This document shows positions 1-8,933 of a stretch of 64,000 bases of DNA, one piece after another. Under the pieces are notes generated by a model that was not told where the DNA came from, did no database searches, and was given only the letters and a program-made list of their open reading frames with translations. Where the stretch lies: NCBI RefSeq assembly GCF_025961315.1, contig NZ_JAOQNK010000001.1, positions 1,116,001-1,180,000 on the forward strand. Reading direction: 5' to 3'. The first letter of the stretch is position 1, and each line of letters starts with the position of its first letter. Both the position numbers and the translations under genes were made by a program. The DNA is from Sphingobacterium kitahiroshimense (GTDB lineage: Bacteria; Bacteroidota; Bacteroidia; Sphingobacteriales; Sphingobacteriaceae).

Positions 1-1725
1 AACTACCAAATCAATACAATTACCTCCACCATTTGCAACTGTATTGTCCGGAAGATGTACTTTTTGGTGAAGTGAAGTAAGACCTTTGTATAAACTAAAT
101 GTTTTAGATACATATTTCACTTTTGAAGAGATTACATCATAAAGTGCCTTTATTTCTTTCATAATGTTATCCGGTTCTTGTGACATTCCTTCTAAACCAC
201 CTACCGCTTCTACAGCTTCATTTATTAAACTTTCAATAGATACAGAATTAGGTGTTACCCACCGAGCAAGAAATGAATAAAAATAATATTTATATGCCTT
301 TCCCAGATCCTCGCTATCGTATACAAAGGTTTCTTTTGGTAAGCAATTTAAGTTTTTTGACTCTTCATAGATTAATTCATTATCATAAAAAACCTCAACA
401 AAAAACTGAACTGCTGTGTGCTCATTTAATTCAGATAATTTAGTTTCATTTAAAATCGGAAAAAGTGGTAAACTCAAAGTTTCTAAAGGTGATAAATAAA
501 TAGTTTCTACACATCTCTCAGATAAACTTTTGATTTCGAAAATAACTTTTATTTTTTTAATTTCCATGCTCATATTTGCTAAAATTAAGAGTATGGGTGA
601 ATATTTTCCTTTATAGACTTCTCGTAAGATATTAAAATAGGCCGATACAATATCATCTGAATTAAAAAGAACATTAATTGATATGTCAGACTTGTTTCTC
701 AAAAAGAAGAAATAATCATTATATAAATATTCGTCATAGTGATAAGGACTAGATAAATCTAAAATATTATTTTTAACATATCCACCATGAAATTGATTTT
801 TAAAATTTTCTTCTAAAGGTATTTCCCATAATCTATCAATTTTCTGCTCACCAAAAGTCTGTAGAGCCAAAAAAGAATCCTCACTTATAGAAAATGAACT
901 AGATTTATTTAGAATAAACTTTTCTACAATCACTTTTTTGTATGGTAGGAAAAACCCTAAATACAATAATGATTTTTTTTCTTCTTTTACAACTATATCT
1001 GTATTATCGATCTGAAAGGATATTTTATAATCAAATTTTGTATTAAGCTCTGCCCAAAAAACATCATTTTTCTTGGATGCAAGCCTTCCTTCATTAACCA
1101 CACCCGTCACGAAATTCGAATTAAATTCAGGTTTATCTCGCACATCAATTTTCTTCATCGAAGATTTTGAATATGGTAACCAAACGTTTAAACTGTAAGA
1201 GGTCTTAACTAATGACAAACTAGATTCCCCGTACTTGCTTTTGGATTCTACGAAATTACATGTGCTACCGACAGCAGTTGACATTATGATAAGTGGTGCA
1301 AGAATTTTATCATTTCTAATTATTACATTTGAAGTCGGGATTTTCCATCGATCTTTAATATAAACTTCATTTCCAAGCTCCCGATCTCCAGCTAATTTAA
1401 ATTGAATTGATACTATAGCTTTATTAAAATCCAGAAGATCAATCTTTAATTCTTTTACAGTACAAGTAATAACATCAAATAAATTTGGTAAAAATAACGG
1501 AACCTCAAATTTTGTTGTTATCCCACTTGGTAACATCACTAACTCTGTTTTCTGTGAATTATAAGGAACATAATTTACAGATTCATTTGGAAAATATTCA
1601 CATTCTGTATTGCAAAATGTCCAAGAACGTTTTTCTCCACAACACTTGCTGCAAATCAACTGTCCCGATGTCATACATCTCCTTTTACCTTTCACTTTTT
1701 GACATTCTGCACAATTACTTATCAT
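1..1725 (-). CDS. Cys-rich zinc-binding / transglutaminase-like protein, partial (C-terminus outside window)
   Basis: The minus strand is open without a stop from an ATG at 1725 to base 1 (575 codons), so the C-terminus lies beyond the window. The first 50 residues carry a Cys cluster read as NCAEC, ICSKCC and FCNTEC, typical of a structural zinc site. The middle is beta-rich and not recognised. The last residues before the edge read ANGGGNCIDLV, which resembles the Cys-containing core of transglutaminase-like domains (GNCxD). There is no signal peptide, so the protein is probably cytosolic. Function is not known. The transglutaminase assignment rests on one motif because the His and Asp would lie outside the window. 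Confidence 0.7.
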   Translation of the reverse strand, partial: MISNCAECQKVKGKRRCMTSGQLICSKCCGEKRSWTFCNTECEYFPNESVNYVPYNSQKTELVMLPSGITTKFEVPLFLPNLFDVITCTVKELKIDLLDFNKAIVSIQFKLAGDRELGNEVYIKDRWKIPTSNVIIRNDKILAPLIIMSTAVGSTCNFVESKSKYGESSLSLVKTSYSLNVWLPYSKSSMKKIDVRDKPEFNSNFVTGVVNEGRLASKKNDVFWAELNTKFDYKISFQIDNTDIVVKEEKKSLLYLGFFLPYKKVIVEKFILNKSSSFSISEDSFLALQTFGEQKIDRLWEIPLEENFKNQFHGGYVKNNILDLSSPYHYDEYLYNDYFFFLRNKSDISINVLFNSDDIVSAYFNILREVYKGKYSPILLILANMSMEIKKIKVIFEIKSLSERCVETIYLSPLETLSLPLFPILNETKLSELNEHTAVQFFVEVFYDNELIYEESKNLNCLPKETFVYDSEDLGKAYKYYFYSFLARWVTPNSVSIESLINEAVEAVGGLEGMSQEPDNIMKEIKALYDVISSKVKYVSKTFSLYKGLTSLHQKVHLPDNTVANGGGNCIDLVV

Positions 1726-1789
1726 AAAAATATTATTAGACCTTCGATGCTTAATTTGTTTGCTTTCTTGAAATTTCTGTAATCTTACC

Positions 1790-2045
1790 CTAAATAACTA
1801 CACCCAAAACTAAAAAATTCCAATCAGATTTGCTATTGTTATCCTGTTGGAATGTGGGAAACTCGGAGAGTTTTCCATATTTCAATAGGAACTCTGTCGG
1901 AGTCAATTGTCCTAATGAGGAATGAGGCCTTATATTATTGTACATCCAAGCCCATGCATTTGCATATTTTCTAACCTCAGAAAGATTATCAAACATAAAA
2001 TAATCTAGCACATCCTGTCTAAATGTTCGGTTGAATCGTTCAATT
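1790..2045 (-). pseudogene. IS3-family transposase (OrfB) C-terminal remnant
   Basis: The frame reads ERFNRTFRQDVLDYFMF and then WAWMYNNIRPHSSLG, the end of the rve integrase core of IS3-family OrfB proteins (the NxxRPHSSLGxxTP block). Only about 85 codons remain. There is no start codon, no OrfA and no visible inverted repeat, so this is a dead remnant. It separates the left-edge gene from the graspetide cluster. Confidence 0.85.
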
Positions 2046-2464
2046 ACAATTTATTGAAGTGTACTCATGATCTTAATTACTTTAGTATAACTGTTGCTCT
2101 GGTGTGAGTTCCCACCAATGAACAAGATTGGAAATCTCTAAGTTTCTCACATTTTCTAAATCAAACAGTTTTATTACTGAACATTGAGCTCTGGTCTTAT
2201 GCTTATTAGCTCGATTTATGTAACCGTACTACTCGTGCTACAAATGCACCTCTTCAAACAATGGATAACCTTCTCAGCCATATCTTGTTTTTTTGAGTTA
2301 GGATAATCATTAGAAATACACATGGTTTTAAATGTCCTGTTTTGGAAATCCATACCAAAATCATGTAAGAAACGAAAACATTAAGATTAGTACTGTTACA
2401 ACTGAACATATGACCAGGCTTGACAAAATTTTAAGTTACACTCTTCACCAAAGTCATATATTAT
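2046..2464. other. Intergenic, no confident gene
   Basis: AT-rich and without a supported reading frame on either strand. It may contain further decayed insertion-sequence DNA continuous with the IS3 remnant to its left, but I could not read protein from it. The plus-strand frame at 2332-2541 overlaps the end of the membrane protein gene and is a shadow. Confidence 0.4.
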
Positions 2465-3223
2465 TCATTTTGATCTATTCTGGCGTCTCCAGTCATAATA
2501 ATGTAAGCCAATTATTAGTGTGTCCATCTTTAATTCATTAGTTTTTATAGAAAAAAAAGAATCCGCCAAAACTATTTTTATATTAATTTCACTCTTTTCA
2601 CCTTTTTCGGAATTGGTAAATAAAACGATACAACATGCCAAAATTAAAATTCCAGATAATATATTTGCATATTTGAAAGAATTATAAGAATGTAATAAAT
2701 TCGTTCCTTTTTCGTTATTTATATGCCTATTTCTTGGAATTGCAAAAAGCAAATCACGGACTTCTTCTGAAACAAAATCTGCTTGTTTTTCCTTAAAAAT
2801 TAACACATTATTTGCTGATGGTCTTACATACTTGAAATCATTAATACTATAATTTTTAATAGCATTAATTATAGTTAGAATATAAAAAAAACAACAACTT
2901 AATAGACAAAATGTAATCAAAAACTTTATGATCAAATGAATACTCGACATTTTATCTATTATAAAAGGTAGAAATAATCCTAAAATTGAAAAGACTATCG
3001 CTGTTTGTGCTATTAGAGTAGATGTCTTATTCTCAATACTCTCTAATCGTTTTACTTCTTGATCTTCCAAACGTAATAAAAAATCTCTATGCTCCTTAAT
3101 TTTATTAAGATCATCTTTTTCTTGATATTCAGTGGAACTATAAGTATCATTAATTTTAGGATCATGAACATAACCTATTCCAATATCTTTTCCCCAATCC
3201 CTAAAGATTTCATATAGCCTCAT
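2465..3223 (-). CDS. Membrane protein of the graspetide cluster
   Basis: 252 residues. A soluble N-terminus of about 60 residues is followed by a charged helix (FLLRLEDQEVKRLESIENKT) and a hydrophobic segment near 67-90, a second near 95-118 and a third near 190-206. This suggests a small inner-membrane protein with a cytosolic coiled N-terminus. It overlaps the ATP-grasp gene by 4 nt (ATGA), so the two are translationally coupled. Small membrane proteins accompany ATP-grasp genes in some Bacteroidota graspetide loci. Here it could serve export, localisation of the ligase or self-protection, but no transporter motif is visible, so its role is unknown. Confidence 0.75.
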   Translation of the reverse strand: MRLYEIFRDWGKDIGIGYVHDPKINDTYSSTEYQEKDDLNKIKEHRDFLLRLEDQEVKRLESIENKTSTLIAQTAIVFSILGLFLPFIIDKMSSIHLIIKFLITFCLLSCCFFYILTIINAIKNYSINDFKYVRPSANNVLIFKEKQADFVSEEVRDLLFAIPRNRHINNEKGTNLLHSYNSFKYANILSGILILACCIVLFTNSEKGEKSEINIKIVLADSFFSIKTNELKMDTLIIGLHYYDWRRQNRSK

Positions 3224-4134
3224 CGTAGTAAATAATTTATCAATGTGTCTGAAATTGGAAGCCCTGTTTCATTTTCTATCCACACCCACTGACCATTTGG
3301 ATTTATCTCCAAAAAAGTATAAGTTCCATTAGGAGATAAAATTAAATCAATAGCACCAAAACAAAGTCCCATATCTTTAACTAAATTAATACATTTGATC
3401 TCCATTTCAAGAGGTAAATTAAACGGCGTAAAAGATAGTCTCTTCCTCCTCCAATCAACTTTAGTTTCATCATCAGTTTGAGAGTTTACTTGAGCTGAGA
3501 AAACAGAATCCCCTATAACTGTAGCTCTTATTTCAAGTGTTTTATCAATTTCCTTTTGAAAAATACAAGGAGTGATATCAAAATCAGAAAGGTTATTTAT
3601 CTGTTTATGTGAAACGGTACTTGTAAAAATAAACTCAGCACTATCATTTTTATTAATACGAGTTTGTGAAAGCGGTTTAACAATTATTTTTTTATGTTTA
3701 TTATAAAACTCAACAATTTCTTCTTTTTTTGAAGTAATTAAAGTTTCTGGTATATTAAATCCTAATTTATGCGCTATCCTTAACTGATACATTTTGTTCT
3801 CACTTTTATAGATAGAATTTGGATCACTAATCCATTTTGCATCAATTACTGAAAAAATATTTTTCAAAAATACATCAATCTCAGTTGTTATATACAGTCT
3901 ATATTCTTCATCAATATTGCTTAAATCTGGTAGCATCGTTCTCCTAAACCACACAGACTGATAATCATCTACTCCCAAAAAATCGAAAGTGAAGTCTGGC
4001 TTGTATTTAAAGTCCCAACTGACATTAAGAACATCCTCACAATTAAATCGTCGATAAGGGATTTTTCGTTCATTAAGTATATTAATAACGTAATCAGCTG
4101 TGAAGTCTAATTTATGGGTTATAATTAAAATCAT
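3220..4134 (-). CDS. Graspetide (microviridin-type) ATP-grasp ligase
   Basis: 304 residues, the usual length for MvdC/MvdD-type ligases. The N-terminus MILIITHKLDFTADYVIN and the VWFRR block near 80 are characteristic of the family. IIVKPL near 150 supplies an ATP-binding lysine, and FLEINPNGQWVWIE near 272-285 is the Mg/ATP-binding signature of graspetide ligases. The enzyme is expected to bind the leader of the precursor and use ATP to activate acidic side chains for ester (or amide) bonds with Thr/Ser (or Lys). The precursor gene ends 2 nt upstream and the membrane protein overlaps downstream, so the three genes form one operon. No second ATP-grasp or acetyltransferase gene is nearby, so one enzyme probably makes all the rings. 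Confidence 0.92.
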   Translation of the reverse strand: MILIITHKLDFTADYVINILNERKIPYRRFNCEDVLNVSWDFKYKPDFTFDFLGVDDYQSVWFRRTMLPDLSNIDEEYRLYITTEIDVFLKNIFSVIDAKWISDPNSIYKSENKMYQLRIAHKLGFNIPETLITSKKEEIVEFYNKHKKIIVKPLSQTRINKNDSAEFIFTSTVSHKQINNLSDFDITPCIFQKEIDKTLEIRATVIGDSVFSAQVNSQTDDETKVDWRRKRLSFTPFNLPLEMEIKCINLVKDMGLCFGAIDLILSPNGTYTFLEINPNGQWVWIENETGLPISDTLINYLLR

Positions 4135-4136
4135 GC

Positions 4137-4481
4137 TTAATGAAAATCACTATCAGTTTGTTCCGTAATAGTCCTAGTCTGAGTGTTGGTACCCATTAAC
4201 ATAATAAAATTTAAACGATCGCGATCACTGTCGGTTGCTTCATTATTAACCAAAGTAACGGATTCTGTTCCCATTAAACGAGCAACAAAGTTATGATCAG
4301 AGTCAGTAGATTCATTATTAGTTTTTGTTAAGGTTTCAGTCGAAAGATCTAATGCTGAGATAGCCGGCAAACCCGTTTGTATATCAATACTTAAGTTTAA
4401 ATTCTCATCATATGAGATCCCTGAATAGTCAACATTAGTTTCTAATGGAGCCTCTTTAAATTGAAGAATAAATGGTTTCAT
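4137..4481 (-). CDS. Graspetide precursor peptide with three core repeats
   Basis: 114 residues. A leader of about 45 residues (MKPFILQFKEAPLE, then YDENLNLSI) is followed by three copies of an acceptor/donor motif: TETLTKTNNESTDSD at 48-62, TESVTLVNNEATDSD at 72-86 and TNTQTRTITEQTDSD at 98-112. The linkers contain LMGT just before cores two and three. Each core has upstream Thr/Ser hydroxyls and a downstream E-x-T-D-S-D acidic block, the layout of omega-ester peptides such as chryseoviridin. The ligase gene starts 2 nt after the stop. No protease is encoded next to it, so release of the cores probably depends on a host protease. Ring connectivity cannot be read from sequence. Confidence 0.9.
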   Translation of the reverse strand: MKPFILQFKEAPLETNVDYSGISYDENLNLSIDIQTGLPAISALDLSTETLTKTNNESTDSDHNFVARLMGTESVTLVNNEATDSDRDRLNFIMLMGTNTQTRTITEQTDSDFH

Positions 4482-4513
4482 AATAAATTGTTTAAATCCG
4501 TTTCTTTCCTATA

Positions 4514-4542
4514 CAATTATATTCGCCCAATGCTGTCGTCAA
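4514..4542 (-). promoter_or_regulatory. Candidate promoter of the graspetide operon
   Basis: On the minus strand TTG (4540-4542) is followed after 18 nt by TATAATTG (4514-4521), one mismatch from the Bacteroidota -7 box TAnnTTTG. It lies about 35 nt upstream of the precursor start codon. Confidence 0.35.
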
Positions 4543-4839
4543 TAAAGCTTCCTCTTTCCTTTGTTGCATTGAACATATTTATACTTTAATTGATATTAGT
4601 AGATCACGCCTTCGCTAATCTCTGTAAAATCTTTTTTATGGATTTAATACAGCAACTGCAATTTTAATTTTAAAATACTGAAATGATTACAACTAATTAG
4701 CCTCTATAATAATTATAGTATAATTTACTATAAAAGATAACTTAGATTCATGGCTTAAGATTCTCTTCTCAAAATCAACCACAATATACCGTGAAAATTA
4801 AAGATTAAAAAATAAAAAGTAAAATAGTTCTATTTTCCA

Positions 4840-5883
4840 TTAAATCCCATCTATAACCTCTAATCTCCGATTAATCAGTTTCTGCACAGCTTCAGGTTTT
4901 AATTCTTCCGCCCTAAAACCTCGCTTATCCCTTGCGCAAGAAATACATGCTGTAGCATCCAGCTTGTTGCTATAGCCACATAAACATTCCCATACTTCTT
5001 TGCCCGAAGAAAACATGCCCTTTGATTCTTTAACGGTAACTACTTCTTGAAATAGCTGTACCAAGCCCTCTCCTTTCAATGTCTGTAGATAGGCAATATC
5101 TTGAGCGGAATACCAGTCTTTGTCTAATGAAAGCACTTGTAATGCTGCGTTTTTTGCCAATAAAGATCCTGCTAACAGTTTCGCCACTTGATCGTAATCG
5201 ATAAGATTGGAACTGCTGATAGCTTTGCTAATGATCTTAAACTGCGCACCGGTTAAATCATCGGACAGTAACTGTCCATAGAGTATGGCTATAGCTTGAT
5301 CTTTGTCCAGGAAATCAAAATAACGGAAAAGCGTGGCTTGACGGTCTTTGAATTCTTGATCCTCCCCTGTTTCATTCATCGCTTTGAATAGCAGGGGTAC
5401 AAATTCGGTCAATCGGGATGTGGCTATAAACTCCGCTGTAGCATTGTCCATGGTATAGATACCGGTATAGCGTTCTATGATCAAGCTTGCTTTGACTTTG
5501 TTCTTAATAACTGATCCATCGATATCTCCACCTACCGCTTCTGCTTGTATATGTTTAACTTGATTGAGCAATACAGGAGTACCGATAGCGGTGATCATGA
5601 ACATTTGCGTTCCTTTGCCCGAGAGCTCATCAATATTGACGCTGAAGCCTATAACGGCATCTGCCCGATAGCTACGTGCATTTTGCTTTAAAGACTCTAC
5701 TACGCTCTTATATAGCTCCTGTAATTTGTTTTCATAATTGCGGGAGCGCCCACCGAAAAAGTCCACGAAGCTGGCTCCTATTTCACTCAAAGCATTGGCT
5801 CCAATAACAACTGTTGCTGATATGGGATCAAAATAACGCAGGACTTCTCTCCCCTCGATGGTATTCGTACTGGTAACGATCAT
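4840..5883 (-). CDS. YbjQ-domain protein with C-terminal zinc ribbon (complete copy)
   Basis: 347 residues. Residues 1-100 match the YbjQ/UPF0145 fold (TSTNTIEGREVLRYFD, VIGANALSEIG, FFGGRSRNYE, ADAVIGFSVN). A helical middle follows, and a zinc ribbon is formed by C300, C302, C313 and C316 (WECLCGYSN, then TACISC). The protein is soluble with no signal peptide. YbjQ proteins form oligomeric rings of unsettled function, and the helical domain plus zinc ribbon is an unusual addition. This is the only copy in the window that is uninterrupted from start to stop. It lacks 7 codons (ASQIPSG-like) after residue 39 that several fragments retain. Upstream lie the hairpin and an Rpn tail. Molecular role unknown. 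Confidence 0.88.
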   Translation of the reverse strand: MIVTSTNTIEGREVLRYFDPISATVVIGANALSEIGASFVDFFGGRSRNYENKLQELYKSVVESLKQNARSYRADAVIGFSVNIDELSGKGTQMFMITAIGTPVLLNQVKHIQAEAVGGDIDGSVIKNKVKASLIIERYTGIYTMDNATAEFIATSRLTEFVPLLFKAMNETGEDQEFKDRQATLFRYFDFLDKDQAIAILYGQLLSDDLTGAQFKIISKAISSSNLIDYDQVAKLLAGSLLAKNAALQVLSLDKDWYSAQDIAYLQTLKGEGLVQLFQEVVTVKESKGMFSSGKEVWECLCGYSNKLDATACISCARDKRGFRAEELKPEAVQKLINRRLEVIDGI

Positions 5884-5975
5884 GGTGTATGATGAATACT
5901 GTTTTAAAAGCCCGAAAATAAAGCTTCGGTTTGATTAAAAAATACGGGAAGCCGTAAGGATGGTATAAAACGTAT

Positions 5976-6001
5976 AAAGCCATTCTTGACAGAATGGCTT
6001 T
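5976..6001. terminator. Module hairpin, copy 1
   Basis: A 10-bp perfect stem, AAAGCCATTC with loop TTGACA, lies between the Rpn tail and YbjQ. The stem extends outward through ACGTAT on the left and ATGCGT on the right with one wobble. It probably acts as a Rho-independent terminator or transcript-end stabiliser. Confidence 0.75.
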
Positions 6002-6030
6002 ATGCGTTTTACCGATATGATTTATTTGAT

Positions 6031-6135
6031 TTATTTCAGCTTTTCAATCTCTTCAATGGTAAGACCGGTAACTCTTTCAATTTGTTCTAAAGGTAAACCC
6101 ATCGCTTCAATTGTTGCTTTTTTAGCTTCTTTTCA
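6031..6135 (-). pseudogene. Rpn-family nuclease, C-terminal tail fragment
   Basis: The frame ends in GLTIEEIEKLK and a stop, the same tail as the complete Rpn genes at 11.2 and 51.3 kb. About 35 codons remain and the catalytic domain is gone. It occupies the position of Rpn in the Rpn-hairpin-YbjQ order. Confidence 0.8.
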
Positions 6136-6303
6136 AACAAAAATTTTATATTATGTGAGTATTATATTAGTTTTTAGACAGATTGATCATTTTTTTATAT
6201 ATTAGTTTTACCAATACATGAATAAGTGACAAGGGTAATGAAAAGTTCTGTTTCACCAACATTGTTCTTGGCATTAATTTAAAACGGATCACAACAATAG
6301 ACA

Positions 6304-7215
6304 ATGTTTAATATTTTTAAAAAGAGAACCATTCTTCCTGAAGATTACTCAAACCTTATAGACGAAAAATCTTATGAAATCTTTCTGAAGAAATGTCTGT
6401 TAACACTTAAGGATCTAGGTTATAAAGTTGTAAGTTTTAACAATGGTGACATTGTATATGAAAAAGAAAACAGCATAGAAGCACATTTCTATTTAGACAA
6501 CCTTCTAAGGAAATACATACAAGTAAATAATGAGGAACAAGATATTGTAATACAAACGCACTTCAGTAAATTAAAAGACCAATCAAAAGCATACACCTAT
6601 CTTTACAAGGATTTTGATTATGCAAAGCAATTTCTTAAAATATTACTGAAAGCAGACGATATTTTACCCAACAATGAAGATTTCGTTTATCAAAAAAGCT
6701 ATCCCAATTTATTGACATTTTTGGTCTTTGACTTTGAAGATCAATTTCATTATGTAGAAAAAAGTAAAGTATATCTTTGGGAAGTAGATGAAATCCAATT
6801 ATTTGAAATTGCAAAAAATAACTTAAGAAAAGAAGAAATAGAAATTAAACAATACACATATGAAGATAAATACGATGTCTTTGTATTACTTAATGGCGAC
6901 TTTTCAAGTTCATATACATTATTAATTGAACAAGATTTAGACTTCACTATTGGACAATTTGGAACTTTGATTGCTTTACCAACAAAAGGAACTGCATTTC
7001 TATATCCCATTTCAGAAGCTGATATCTTAGACGTTATCGTAACAATCTATCCGACAGTTGAACAATGTTTTGATGAAGACCCAGGTAATATAACTCTTGA
7101 TTTCTTTTGGTATTTTAATGGAAACTATGAATGTTTCATAAAAGAAAAAAATGATGACGGGACAATGAGTATTAGTACACCAAAAAAACTAGCGAAATTA
7201 TTGAATAATAATTAA
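6304..7215 (+). CDS. DUF1444-like cytosolic protein
   Basis: 303 residues with no signal peptide or membrane segment. The C-terminal half (FEIAKNNLRK, VFVLLNGDFSSSYTLL, TLIALPTKGTAFLYPIS) resembles DUF1444/YtpQ proteins. The N-terminal half is a separate alpha/beta region of unknown relation. It is the first cargo gene between module copies 1 and 2, on the strand opposite to the module. The start has an A-rich leader but no strong Shine-Dalgarno, as is usual in Bacteroidota. Function unknown. Confidence 0.65.
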   Translation: MFNIFKKRTILPEDYSNLIDEKSYEIFLKKCLLTLKDLGYKVVSFNNGDIVYEKENSIEAHFYLDNLLRKYIQVNNEEQDIVIQTHFSKLKDQSKAYTYLYKDFDYAKQFLKILLKADDILPNNEDFVYQKSYPNLLTFLVFDFEDQFHYVEKSKVYLWEVDEIQLFEIAKNNLRKEEIEIKQYTYEDKYDVFVLLNGDFSSSYTLLIEQDLDFTIGQFGTLIALPTKGTAFLYPISEADILDVIVTIYPTVEQCFDEDPGNITLDFFWYFNGNYECFIKEKNDDGTMSISTPKKLAKLLNNN

Positions 7216-7333
7216 GTTAAAATGCATTGACCAAAAATTGATCATTGGAATATAGATACAGATATAAATCTTCAGAGGATCGATTTATAGCACATTCAGC
7301 AATAGTAAATGGTGCAGATAATTACACTCATAA

Positions 7334-7453
7334 AAAACGGATAATGCTAGTATTCAAGACAACGTATCATTCACTGCTTTTACAGAAAATCATATTACAG
7401 CTGGTGATGATACAAATCTTTATTCCTACGATATTGTGTATTACACAATATAA
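7334..7453 (+). pseudogene. Short C-terminal remnant, unidentified
   Basis: A 39-codon open frame without a start reads NASIQDNVSFTAFTENH, then TAGDDTNLYSYDIVYYTI, and stops. It is low-complexity beta-rich sequence, like the tail of a secreted or ligand-binding protein, and ends 36 nt before the next gene. Reading frame usage looks coding but the family is not recognised. Confidence 0.25.
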
Positions 7454-7489
7454 CTTTTAATATATGACTAACCGAAAATACTATATAGA

Positions 7490-8287
7490 ATGAAAATATT
7501 TTTGTTTTTACTACTTACCATTACATTTCTAAGTAGTAACTTTTGTATTGCTCAATCTTATAGACTAAAAGAATTGACTATTAGCGGATTAAATAATTGT
7601 CACTCAGATTATTTTGAAAAAAATCAAGATTTAGATAGTTTAATTATTAACTACGACAAAAATGAACCTATAGAACTTTTTTTTAAATATGAAAATAAGA
7701 AAGCCGGACAAAATAAAAAATCCTACTTCTATTTAAAATTTCCAGGTGATTTATTCCTTTTAAAAAGAGACTATCCCAATTTAAAAGTACCAGATTATCC
7801 AATATATGACTTAAAAATAATTGATGAAAAATATGATGAAAAAAATGAACTTATAAACTACACAATAAGTGCAATACTAACAAAAGATAGTCTAAAATAC
7901 ATCCTAACAGAATGGTTGCATAAAGGAACAAAAGTTCAACGTGAACTTTCCAGTATCCCTTATGAAGGATTCAATGCTAGTTACAAAAAGGGTAACGCTG
8001 TCTTAGAAGAAAATTTAAATAGGGATATTCCTAGCATTAGAAATATAAATCAAGAAACTCATTATCTTTTTAAAGGTATAGTTGATGAGAAAGGGTATAT
8101 AAATAATATCCAAATGTTAATGGGTAATGATCCGGTAGGCAACCAAATACTTCGTTCACTACAGCAGTCTGGACCTGTATGGCAACCAAGGATGCTAGGA
8201 GGTCGAATTGTGAAAAGCTATATTGAAATTTTTGCACAAGTCCAAAATGGCGCTTTAAAAGTATTTACCTGTGGTTATAATCGATAA
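7490..8287 (+). CDS. Secreted protein with TonB-C-like C-terminus
   Basis: 265 residues with a signal peptide ending near FCIAQ (residue 22). The last 80 residues (FKGIVDEKGYINNIQML, then SLQQSGPVWQPRMLGGRIV) resemble the C-terminal domain of TonB/energy-transducer proteins, which contains a conserved GPxWxPAxxxGxxV block. The N-terminal part is not recognised. It lacks the transmembrane anchor and Pro-rich linker of a real TonB, so it is probably a periplasmic protein using the fold for another purpose. Confidence 0.6.
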   Translation: MKIFLFLLLTITFLSSNFCIAQSYRLKELTISGLNNCHSDYFEKNQDLDSLIINYDKNEPIELFFKYENKKAGQNKKSYFYLKFPGDLFLLKRDYPNLKVPDYPIYDLKIIDEKYDEKNELINYTISAILTKDSLKYILTEWLHKGTKVQRELSSIPYEGFNASYKKGNAVLEENLNRDIPSIRNINQETHYLFKGIVDEKGYINNIQMLMGNDPVGNQILRSLQQSGPVWQPRMLGGRIVKSYIEIFAQVQNGALKVFTCGYNR

Positions 8288-8383
8288 TCTCAACGTAGGG
8301 AGTTGTAAAGATCGAATAATGTAAACTGGCTTCCAGCTACTATAGATCGTGGACCTATAGAATCAAAAATTAGGATATATGCA

Positions 8384-8614
8384 CTACTTAATAGTGATGG
8401 CATATACTACGCTCTTATGTAGCTCTTGTAATTTGTTTTCATAATTGCAGTAGCGCCCACCGAAAAATCCCGAAGTCATCTGCGAAGCAAACGCTACGAA
8501 GCTGGCTCCTATTTCACTCAAAGCATTGGCTCCAATAACAGCTGGTGCTGAAATGGGATCAAAATAACGAAGGACTTCTCTCCCCTTGATGGTATTGGTA
8601 CTAGTAACGATCAT
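8384..8614 (-). pseudogene. YbjQ/zinc-ribbon gene, 5' fragment (copy 2)
   Basis: About 70 codons match the N-terminus of the complete copy (TSTNTIKGREVLRYFD, FFGGRYCNYE), then the match stops within KSVVYA. It retains the ASQMTSG insertion that is missing in copy 1. Everything after the break, including the zinc ribbon, is lost. Confidence 0.85.
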
Positions 8615-8706
8615 GGTGTATGATGAATACTGTTTTAAAAACCCGAAAATAAAGGATCGCTTTGATTAAAAAATACGGGAAGCCGTAAGGATGGTATAAA
8701 ACAAAT

Positions 8707-8732
8707 AAAGCCATTCTTGACAGAATGGCTTT
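8707..8732. terminator. Module hairpin, copy 2
   Basis: The same inner stem, AAAGCCATTC with loop TTGACA. The outer stem here is AAACAAAT paired with ATTTGTTT, different from copy 1 but again complementary. Confidence 0.75.
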
Positions 8733-8759
8733 ATTTGTTTATTTTACATGATATGAGAT

Positions 8760-8872
8760 CTATTTCAGTTTTTCAATCTCGTCGATGGTAAGGCCTGTCG
8801 CTTTGGCAATCTGATGAGTAGACAAACCCATCTCTTTCAAATTCAAAGCTGTCTCAATGGCTTTTTTATACT
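8760..8872 (-). pseudogene. Rpn C-terminal tail fragment
   Basis: About 37 codons matching the Rpn tail (KKAIETALNLKEMGLST-like), ending in a TAG instead of the usual TAA. It lies directly downstream of the esterase gene on the same strand. The same tail plus esterase end recurs at 44.7-45.1 kb. Confidence 0.75.
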
Positions 8873-8933
8873 CGACGACATTCACTAAAGTATGAAATGT
8901 GATGAATAATAAAACTTTAGATAAAGTTTTATG

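Noticed and set aside
2465..3223. Calling the graspetide-cluster membrane protein a SLATT or CBASS-type effector
   Set aside because: The helix before the first membrane segment is reminiscent, but no defence partner is present and operon coupling is with peptide biosynthesis.
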